Shown here: positions 8,541 through 14,277 of the stretch, piece by piece
Layout of the letters: each line of letters begins with the position of its first letter
Numbering within the stretch: the first letter of the stretch is position 1
Source: Candidatus Poseidonia sp.
Lineage (GTDB): Archaea; Thermoplasmatota; Poseidoniia; Poseidoniales; Poseidoniaceae
Direction: 5' to 3'
Assembly: GCA_023254365.1 (NCBI GenBank)
Contig: JALRLQ010000041.1
Span: 1-14,277 of the forward strand
DNA: 14,277 nt
Notes under the pieces: model-generated
Seen by the model: only the letters and a program-made list of their open reading frames with translations
The model's database searches: none
Told to the model about the DNA's origin: nothing
Position numbers and translations under genes: made by a program

Positions 8541-8589
8541 ATATCGGGGAGGCGTTCACCCTTCATGAGCACCTCGCTCAAACGGTGTC

Positions 8590-10719
8590 TCAAACAACCT
8601 GCAAGCTGGTGTAGCCGGCCGGACGAATCATGCGCCCTTCCCGACACAACTTGTCGATGATGTCCTCTGCTTTTGACCGAGGGATGTCGTGACGTTCTGC
8701 TTCGGTGAGGACGTCCATCAAATCCGCGGCTTGACCCGTTTCGTTCTGCAGGGTTGACACCGTGTCGATGATGAATTTCTCTTGGTTTCGGATTGTTCCC
8801 TTCTTGCCTGATTCGATGGTCGTCATGTCGAAATTCTCACCCATCAACTCGTGGCGCCAGGTTTTCGTGAGGCGAATCGCGCGTTCAGCGTCGTCGAGCG
8901 TGGCGATGTTCGAGAGACGGATGCGAGCGCTGGCTTCGGCCAGTCGGGACAACGCCTCGAGTGAACGAGCGGTGATGGCCACGCTGTCGGAGGCTTCGCC
9001 GCCTTGCTTCCGAGTGGAGACATAGTAGGCAACGATGGTGTCTCGGGCCTCGTCGTTCATCTTCGGGTGGAAATTTCGTTTGGCGTACGCCACATACTTC
9101 CGGAGCACTTCACGCGGCAGGACGGTGTATTTGCCGTTCTTCTTGTTCGTGGATTTGTTGACCGCACTGGCCCTGGTCGGATCGGGTAAGGAGCCTTCAT
9201 TCACCAGCAATTCACTGCTGCCTTCCAGACGGTTGTTGATGATGTGCTGTGCAATCTTCTCATCGCTGCTTTCGTCGGGTGTATCGGTCAACAACCAGAT
9301 GATGTCAAATCGGGAAATCAGGGGTGGTGCAAGGTTGATTTGGGAAGTGAACGGCACGTCGCTGACCGGTTGAAACCGCCCGCTGGTGGGGTTGGCTGCT
9401 GCCAACACCGCACAACGTGTGCGCAGGCTGGCGTTGATACCGGCCTTGGAAATGGAGATGCTCTGTTGTTCCATGGCTTCGTGCATGCTCGAGCGGTCGG
9501 CGGAGTTCATCTTGTCAAACTCGTCAATAGCGGCCAGACCCAAATCCGCCAGCACCAGCGCACCGGCCTCAAGGGTCCATCGACCGTCAGCCGTGGCGTC
9601 TTGAACCGCAGCGGCGGTCAATCCGGCGGCAGAGGCGGACTGTCCGGAAGTAAAGCGACCACGTGGCGAGATGGTCGACATGTAGTGGAGCAATTGCGAT
9701 TTGGCAACACCGGGGTCGCCCATCAAGAGAATGTGGATGTCCCCACGGTTTCGGGTGCCGTCATCGTTGACTTGGGCTTCACCGCCAAACAACTGCAACA
9801 TCAGAGATTCTTTCACGCGCTCCATGCCAAAAATAGACGGTGCAATGCTGCTGGTGAGCAGGTCGTACACACCAGGGTCACGAGCAATTTCTCGAATTTC
9901 GGTCTCTTCTTCCTCGGAGATGATGATCTCCTCGAGCGGAATGTTCTGTCGTTCGAGGGAATGAATGCGCAGGAAAATATCGAACACGGGCGTGTCTTTG
10001 CCGCCCTTGCGTTGTGAACGAATGAACAGCACACCGTTGGCCTTCACGCGGTCACCGGGATTCAATCGCCCTGCCAAGTCTTGTTCGGCAATGCAGAGGA
10101 TGCGTTCGGGTTGAATGCCGCCCTTCATTTGCTCGGGAAGTTCTTGGAGTTCAATAAATTGTGAATTGATGAGGTGCGAGGATTGCTGCTGAAGCAAAAA
10201 GCGTGTTTGGCGCTTGGGCCGTCCACAACCACCCTCAATTTGCGAACACTCCAACGGCTCGATGAGTTCCTGCTCGTTGGGTTGCTTGATGTCCATCACG
10301 TGCCCGCAGGCAACGCACTCAAAGACAGCGGTGTACAGACGAGGGCGGACGCTGGAAATTTTTGTGGTCACGGCGTCGATGGCGATGAGGCGATCGATGT
10401 CGGCTGCGCGAAGCTGAGAAACGGTTCGCACTTGGTCGGGTGGAAGGTGAATGATGCGCACAAACGGCATGATGTTGCCCGCACCAATATCGAGCATGAA
10501 TTGCTGGAGAGCTTGGTTGGCAGCGTCGAAATGCAGTTCGGGTTTGGCGAGAATGTCTTGGGCAAATTCGTGGTCGTACCCCTCCACCTCTCGATAGGAG
10601 ACATCAAGTGATTCTTCATCGGGCCACATCTTGGAGAGGTTGTGAATAGCCTCCGAATACTTGTCTTGGAGCAGGGAAGTCCAGCGAGCAGGAAGGTCGA
10701 ATTCTTGAATCGCTGCCAT
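8590..10719 (-). CDS. mcm: MCM replicative DNA helicase
   Basis: This is the archaeal minichromosome maintenance protein, the hexameric ATP-driven helicase that unwinds DNA at the replication fork. Counting from the chosen start (709 residues), the N-terminal domain carries a zinc-binding set C135, C138, C158 and C165. The AAA+ core has Walker A GDPGVAKS (334-341), the TSGQSASAAGLTAA helix-2 loop (357-370), Walker B LAAIDE with D399/E400, sensor-1 Asn in AAANP (N443) and the arginine finger in SRFD (R470). A winged-helix domain closes the protein. An ATG 30 bases further upstream (10749) is in frame and would add MLFFFPAART. I reject it because those residues are not MCM-like and a TATA box lies only 10 bases from that ATG, which would put transcription initiation inside the extension. 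No intein interrupts the core. It is the first gene of the leftward run. Confidence 0.96.
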   Translation of the reverse strand: MAAIQEFDLPARWTSLLQDKYSEAIHNLSKMWPDEESLDVSYREVEGYDHEFAQDILAKPELHFDAANQALQQFMLDIGAGNIMPFVRIIHLPPDQVRTVSQLRAADIDRLIAIDAVTTKISSVRPRLYTAVFECVACGHVMDIKQPNEQELIEPLECSQIEGGCGRPKRQTRFLLQQQSSHLINSQFIELQELPEQMKGGIQPERILCIAEQDLAGRLNPGDRVKANGVLFIRSQRKGGKDTPVFDIFLRIHSLERQNIPLEEIIISEEEETEIREIARDPGVYDLLTSSIAPSIFGMERVKESLMLQLFGGEAQVNDDGTRNRGDIHILLMGDPGVAKSQLLHYMSTISPRGRFTSGQSASAAGLTAAAVQDATADGRWTLEAGALVLADLGLAAIDEFDKMNSADRSSMHEAMEQQSISISKAGINASLRTRCAVLAAANPTSGRFQPVSDVPFTSQINLAPPLISRFDIIWLLTDTPDESSDEKIAQHIINNRLEGSSELLVNEGSLPDPTRASAVNKSTNKKNGKYTVLPREVLRKYVAYAKRNFHPKMNDEARDTIVAYYVSTRKQGGEASDSVAITARSLEALSRLAEASARIRLSNIATLDDAERAIRLTKTWRHELMGENFDMTTIESGKKGTIRNQEKFIIDTVSTLQNETGQAADLMDVLTEAERHDIPRSKAEDIIDKLCREGRMIRPAGYTSLQVV

Positions 10720-10740
10720 GGTCCTCGCCGCCGGGAAGAA

Positions 10741-10774
10741 GAACAACATTGCCTACGGAATATATACGTTGTTC
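10741..10774. repeat. 7-bp inverted repeat flanking the TATA box
   Basis: GAACAAC at 10741-10747 and GTTGTTC at 10768-10774 are exact reverse complements separated by 20 bases, and the TATA-like element lies between them. The arm centres are 27 bp apart. This is the layout of a two-site operator around an archaeal core promoter, where a bound repressor would block TBP/TFB. The arms do not extend beyond 7 bp, so a chance match is possible. Confidence 0.4.
10759..10766 (-). promoter_or_regulatory. Probable TATA box for the mcm-led operon
   Basis: An A/T-only octamer (AATATATA on the plus strand, TATATATT on the minus strand) stands out in this GC-rich intergenic stretch. Archaeal TATA boxes are centred about 26 bases before the transcription start, which predicts a start near 10736 on the minus strand. 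That gives a leader of about 17 bases before the ATG at 10719. The element is nearly symmetric and could also fire rightward, giving a leader of more than 100 bases for the hydrolase gene. No clearer TATA element was seen nearer 10908. Function is inferred from position and composition only. Confidence 0.6.
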
Positions 10775-10907
10775 GCGACGAAGTGGACCCCTTCGTTTCC
10801 TGTGGAAAAAAAGTGGCTTGCAGGCCAATGATTGGCTGCCGCTTAGGGTGTCAGGTGGAAACCTTCCGCAAAGAAGAATCCATGTAGCCTCACGGCTTCG
10901 TCGGGCC

Positions 10908-11516
10908 ATGAGAGTCACCTTCGCGCATGGCTTGTGGAGTGGTCCGGACAGCAGCAAGGCAGCCTGGATGCGGCAGCAGGGTTGGGAGGTGGTGGCCCTC
11001 GACATGCGCAAGTACGGATGGGATCAGGCCAGTCAAACCAACGTGGTGTTGGAAGCCATCGATGAAATGGGGCCGTTTGATGTGCTCATCGGTTCATCGT
11101 TTGGGGGCTTAGCAACGGCCAATGCCGCCGCTCAGCGACCCGAACACAAACTTCGCTTGGTGCTGTTGGCGCCGGCGTTTGGGTACCCCGACCTCGTTGC
11201 CGAAACGCTGGGAGAAGAGGCCATGGCGGCGTGGAAAGACAGCGATGCACATGAATTTCTTCCGCCCGGATGGGACAAAGCCGTCGTGTTGCCGTGGTCC
11301 TTCGTTGAAGCGGCCCAAGCCCTAGCGTGGCCAGACCTCCCGCACCCAACGGCCATCCTCCACGGCTCGGGCGACGACGTGGTGCCGTTGGCCAACAGTC
11401 AAACTGCTCAAAAGGCCAACCCTCACGTTCACCTCGAGGTGGTGGACGACAACCACCGTCTTCACGGCAGCCTCGAACACTTGCCGGCCTTGGTGGACCG
11501 GGTTCTGAAGGCATGA
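10908..11516 (+). CDS. Small alpha/beta hydrolase (YqiA/UPF0227-like or RBBP9-like)
   Basis: This 202-residue single-domain alpha/beta hydrolase opens directly with the first strand and oxyanion loop, MRVTFAHGLWSGPDSSK. The nucleophile elbow is GSSFGG with Ser64, the acidic residue is probably D156 in LHGSGDDVVP, and the catalytic His is probably H183 in DDNHRLHG. The triad is therefore complete, and the short length without a large lid resembles YqiA-like esterases. The substrate is unknown; esterase, thioesterase or acyl-transferase activity are all possible. The reading frame stays open upstream to an ATG at 10749, but that stretch is the divergent promoter region and encodes nothing family-like. 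The ATG at 10908 places the first beta-strand at the N-terminus as expected. It is the first gene of the rightward group, 44 bases before purM. Confidence 0.85.
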   Translation: MRVTFAHGLWSGPDSSKAAWMRQQGWEVVALDMRKYGWDQASQTNVVLEAIDEMGPFDVLIGSSFGGLATANAAAQRPEHKLRLVLLAPAFGYPDLVAETLGEEAMAAWKDSDAHEFLPPGWDKAVVLPWSFVEAAQALAWPDLPHPTAILHGSGDDVVPLANSQTAQKANPHVHLEVVDDNHRLHGSLEHLPALVDRVLKA

Positions 11517-11560
11517 AGGTCAAGCGGTGAGTTGATGAAACGCCGAGCGATGGCCAACGC

Positions 11561-12673
11561 ATGAGCAAGGGCATGGACTACGCCAGTGCCGGCGTGGACA
11601 TCGACCTCGAAGGGTCGGCGGTTGCCTCGCTCATCGGCGCCCTTTCGAAAAGTGTCCGCCAACCCGGAACGCCAGGCGCTCCCGTTGACCTTCCCGGTGG
11701 CTTCGGAGGACTCGTTGAGTTTGGCGACAATTTGCTGGCCCTTGCCACCGACGGGGTAGGCAGCAAGTTGCAAATTGCCACCATGCTGGAGCAATGGTCC
11801 GGTGTTGGCATTGATTGCATGGCCATGAACGTCAACGATTTGTTGTGCGTTGGGGCTGAACCCATCGCGTTTGTTGATTACGTCGCCGTCCCCAAACCAG
11901 ACCCTGCTATCCATGCCGCCTTGGGGGCGTCCTTGGCCGAAGCATGTCGACTGGCTCGCGTCACCCTCGCCGGTGGAGAAACCGCTTCACTTCCCGGTAT
12001 CGTCACCGAATTGGACCTCTCTGGAACGGCCCTCGGCTGGCTACCGAAAGGCGACGCCATCACCGGAGAACACCTCGAAGAAGGTGACGTGCTCATCGGT
12101 TTGCCCGCTTCAGGCATCCATTCGAACGGGTATTCGCTGGTCCGCAAAATCGTCGACCATGCGGGACTCTCCTACACCGATGCAGCACCCTTTGATGTGA
12201 ATCACCCGCATCGAGATGTGCATCGTTGGACCGATGGTGCGGCGACGTTGGGTGAAGTCGTGCTCAATCCAACACGCATCTACTGCGACCCTGTCGTGGA
12301 TCTCCTCAACGAAGCGCGAGGAGACGCTGCGTTCAACATCAGCGACATCCATGGCATTTGCCACATCACGGGTGGTGGGCTGTCGAACCTCCTCCGGCTG
12401 CACCCAACCCTCGGCTGGAACATCCATACCCCCCTGCCCGTGCTGCCTGAATTCAACTGGTTGCAAGCGGCCGGAGGCGTGGACACGAAGGAGATGTACC
12501 GCACGTTCAACATGGGCATGGGCATGGTGTTGGCCGTCAATGCCGACCATGCAGATGCCATGCTTGCATGGTTGTCGCAACGCATGCCTGGCGTGGCCAT
12601 CGTCGGGCACGTGGTCGACCACGGCCACCGCGTCCTCCACGCCATCGAAGGTGTGGAATTTTCGCATTACTGA
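11561..12673 (+). CDS. purM: Phosphoribosylformylglycinamidine cyclo-ligase (AIR synthetase)
   Basis: This 370-residue enzyme of de novo purine synthesis uses ATP to close the imidazole ring, turning FGAM into AIR. It is a cytosolic homodimer of the PurM/PurL superfamily. Characteristic motifs appear in order: MDYASAGVDID (residues 5-15), ATDGVGSKLQIA (62-73), MNVNDLLCVGAEPIAFVDY (89-107), GGETASLPG (138-146), GLPASGIHSNGYSLVRK (180-196), NPTRIY (236-241), HITGGGLSNLLR (268-279) and MYRTFNMGMGM (312-322). Length is in the normal range. The ATG at 11561 is used; Met5 (11573) is an alternative that would start right at the conserved DYASAG block. No other purine gene is in the window, so purM is separated from the rest of its pathway here. 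Confidence 0.97.
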   Translation: MSKGMDYASAGVDIDLEGSAVASLIGALSKSVRQPGTPGAPVDLPGGFGGLVEFGDNLLALATDGVGSKLQIATMLEQWSGVGIDCMAMNVNDLLCVGAEPIAFVDYVAVPKPDPAIHAALGASLAEACRLARVTLAGGETASLPGIVTELDLSGTALGWLPKGDAITGEHLEEGDVLIGLPASGIHSNGYSLVRKIVDHAGLSYTDAAPFDVNHPHRDVHRWTDGAATLGEVVLNPTRIYCDPVVDLLNEARGDAAFNISDIHGICHITGGGLSNLLRLHPTLGWNIHTPLPVLPEFNWLQAAGGVDTKEMYRTFNMGMGMVLAVNADHADAMLAWLSQRMPGVAIVGHVVDHGHRVLHAIEGVEFSHY

Positions 12674-12721
12674 CGTCAGCCGCATCGGTGCGGTCATGAG
12701 GGAGAAATTGTTCGCAGGACC

Positions 12722-14068
12722 ATGGCCGATGAGCACGCAGCGTCTGCTCGGGAAGGCCACCTTTGGCTTGAGGGTAAGACCCTCGTGCACCTTCGCCACG
12801 ACCAAGAGCGCCCCACGCACATGCCACGAGGGCCTGCGAAGCGTACCGGACCGGGGTTCCTCAACCCGGCCATGGCGCCGGCGCGGACCCGTTCGGTGAT
12901 GTTGCTCGCTGATGCGCTTGAGCACGGATGGCTGGTCGGTGAAGAACAAGACCTTCGCGCCCTCGATGCGCTGTGCGCCACCGGCGTTCGTGTTCGGCGG
13001 TGGCGAAACGAAGTCCCGGCACATCTCCAACCTCGACTTCGAATCACCGCCAACGACCTTGACGCGTTCGCCTTGGATTGGCTCAAAACCTCCCATGCGA
13101 CGTTTCCACCTTCGGTCAGCGTGGAACATCAATTGGAAGACGACCGGTACGAACGCCCGCTGGTTGGTGAGATGCACAACGGGATCTTCATGATGCAAAA
13201 CGACGCTCGAATCGCCTTGATGGAATCGGCATACCAGTGGATTGATTTGGACCCCTTTGGTTCACCCGTGAACTTCCTTGACGCAGCCGTTCAGGGTCTT
13301 TCACGGGTTGGGTTCCTCGAAGTCACGGCCACGGATACCGCGGCGCTGACCGGCTCAAGTGCCGGCTCACAGCAGCGACGATACGGAGCAAAGGGCATCG
13401 TTGACAGTTATGCTCACGACGATGCTGTTCGGGTGCTCTTGGGTCTGGTCGCCACCACCGCTGCTCGCCACGACCGTGCCATTGAGCCGGTCCTCGCCTT
13501 GTTTGACGGTCATCATGTCCGCATCAGCATCAAGGTTCGCCGTAGCCGAGAAGGGGCGTCAAAAGTGCTCGAACAGATGGGTTGGCGCATCCGGAACAGC
13601 AACGGAACGTACCGCTTTGTGCACCATCCAACACCCGAAGAAGTGGAGCAGGGCAGCGGTCCGATGTGGATTGGAGCGCTGTGGGACGCCGACATCGCTG
13701 GTCGCATCACGGAAGAGCGAGCGTTGGAGCTTTGCCGTCCGAGTCCCGACGATGTGAACGTTGCGCGACAGCACGGTTTGGTTTGGGGCGACGATGACGA
13801 AGAGTACGCTGCTCGCGAGGTGCGCCGCAGTGTTCGCTACATCGCCGAAGCGGCGGCGTTGATGGCAACGCAGCATGCACTCTACCACATGGACGACCTT
13901 CCCAACATGGCCGGTACCGGCCAAGCCCCCAAAATGGAGGTGCTGTTTGAATCCCTTCACCAAGCAGGATTTGCAGCAGCGAGGGTGCCGGACATCGACC
14001 CGTTCTTCGCCACCGACGCACCGCACGAAGGCCTGATGGACATCGTTCGAGGTTTGGTCCAATCGTGA
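12722..14068 (+). CDS. trm1: tRNA (guanine26-N2)-dimethyltransferase Trm1
   Basis: This 448-residue SAM-dependent enzyme dimethylates guanine 26 of tRNA, which helps the tRNA avoid misfolding. The Rossmann methyltransferase core shows FLNPAMAPARTRSV (residues 46-59, the Trm1 substitute for FYNPxMxxNRD), SAM-binding LDALCATGVR (81-90), the acidic ANDLD (110-114), the catalytic loop DLDPFGSP (175-182), EVTATDTAALTG (200-211) and RRYGAKG (219-225). The Trm1-specific C-terminal domain has VRISIKVRRS (266-275) and GPMWIGALWD (313-322). Most archaeal Trm1 proteins have a Cys-rich zinc knuckle just before GPxWxG; here that stretch (about 285-312) contains no cysteine. The cysteine-bearing segment before RRYGA also reads GSSAGSQQ. 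It follows purM by 48 bases, and its stop lies 19 bases from the stop of the convergent gene at the right edge. Confidence 0.94.
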   Translation: MADEHAASAREGHLWLEGKTLVHLRHDQERPTHMPRGPAKRTGPGFLNPAMAPARTRSVMLLADALEHGWLVGEEQDLRALDALCATGVRVRRWRNEVPAHLQPRLRITANDLDAFALDWLKTSHATFPPSVSVEHQLEDDRYERPLVGEMHNGIFMMQNDARIALMESAYQWIDLDPFGSPVNFLDAAVQGLSRVGFLEVTATDTAALTGSSAGSQQRRYGAKGIVDSYAHDDAVRVLLGLVATTAARHDRAIEPVLALFDGHHVRISIKVRRSREGASKVLEQMGWRIRNSNGTYRFVHHPTPEEVEQGSGPMWIGALWDADIAGRITEERALELCRPSPDDVNVARQHGLVWGDDDEEYAAREVRRSVRYIAEAAALMATQHALYHMDDLPNMAGTGQAPKMEVLFESLHQAGFAAARVPDIDPFFATDAPHEGLMDIVRGLVQS

Positions 14069-14087
14069 TGGGTCAAGACGTCGAGCC

Positions 14088-14277
14088 TCAACCGAAGGAA
14101 GGGTCGATATCGGTCACGTCGGTATCGTCGGGCGCCGGCAACATTTGCGAGGCGTTCTCGATGATGTCGCGACGCAGGACCTCGGCCTCGCATTCCTTGA
14201 AGGCGGCCGAGAACTTGGAGCTGTCGACGCCCTCGGGGTTCTCGTCGGTCTTCACCAGGGCGGCGGCGGCGGTCTTC
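14088..14277 (-). CDS. 3' end of an unidentified gene with strong codon bias
   Basis: The reverse strand is open from the right edge to a TGA at 14088-14090, giving the last 62 residues of a protein whose start lies outside the window. The visible part begins with an Ala-rich stretch (KTAAAALVKTDENPEG), runs through a likely helix (SAAFKECEAEVLRRDIIENA) and ends in an acidic tail, PAPDDTDVTDIDPSFG. Fifty-five of the 62 codons end in C or G, and the first 27 do so without exception. That is a sharper bias than in neighbouring genes and is typical of a highly expressed or compositionally distinct gene. An overlapping minus-strand frame at 13957-14193 is less convincing because it runs deep into trm1. 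I do not recognise the family. Confidence 0.65.
   Translation of the reverse strand, partial: KTAAAALVKTDENPEGVDSSKFSAAFKECEAEVLRRDIIENASQMLPAPDDTDVTDIDPSFG

Noticed and set aside
9244..10017. Plus-strand open frame of 257 codons
   Set aside because: It is antisense to the MCM AAA+ core, including the Walker motifs, so it is not a separate gene.
10749..10907. N-terminal 53-codon extension of the alpha/beta hydrolase
   Set aside because: The stretch covers the divergent promoter and codes for nothing hydrolase-like; the internal ATG at 10908 puts the first beta-strand at the N-terminus.
12110..13198. Minus-strand open frame of 362 codons
   Set aside because: It spans the purM-trm1 junction antisense to two well-supported enzymes and shows no family motif.
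14260..14277. GGCGGC-type short tandem repeat at the right edge
   Set aside because: It reads as consecutive GCC alanine codons in the reverse-strand gene fragment, so no separate repeat element is needed.

Overview
The window looks like archaeal chromosome, most likely a planktonic euryarchaeote of the Thermoplasmatota / Marine Group II (Poseidoniales) type. It carries an MCM replicative helicase, a GatE-type tRNA-dependent amidotransferase subunit, archaeal Trm1 and Pth2-type peptidyl-tRNA hydrolases, a set that bacteria do not have. The base composition is moderately GC-rich and genes are packed with overlaps. The archaeal call is firm; the Marine Group II assignment is inference. No tRNA, rRNA, insertion sequence, CRISPR array or intein was seen, and no gene-free stretch exceeds 200 bases.

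Left arm (1-10719, minus strand): eight genes read leftward with gaps of 3-49 bases or short overlaps, consistent with one long operon. In transcription order they are mcm; gatE; a secreted PQQ-type beta-propeller protein with a membrane hairpin and a transcobalamin-like C-terminal domain; an ECF-transporter S-component-like membrane protein; two different tandem Pth2-family peptidyl-tRNA hydrolases; low-specificity L-threonine aldolase; and a large unrecognised protein of at least 761 residues that runs off the left edge. The strip mixes replication, translation quality and amino-acid metabolism with what looks like a vitamin-capture pair.

Divergent control region (10720-10907): a TATA-box-like AATATATA sits at the right distance to start transcription just ahead of an internal mcm ATG, and it is bracketed by a 7-bp inverted repeat.

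Right arm (10908-14068, plus strand): a small alpha/beta hydrolase, purM (purine synthesis) and trm1 (tRNA G26 dimethylation), with 44-48 base gaps. Facing them from the right edge is the 3' end of another gene (14088-14277, minus) with strongly C/G-ending codons.

The main points of interest are the beta-propeller/DUF4430-like protein beside an S component (candidate cobalamin or other cofactor uptake), the tandem divergent Pth2 pair, the apparent loss of zinc-ligand cysteines in both GatE and Trm1, and the large orphan protein at the left edge.
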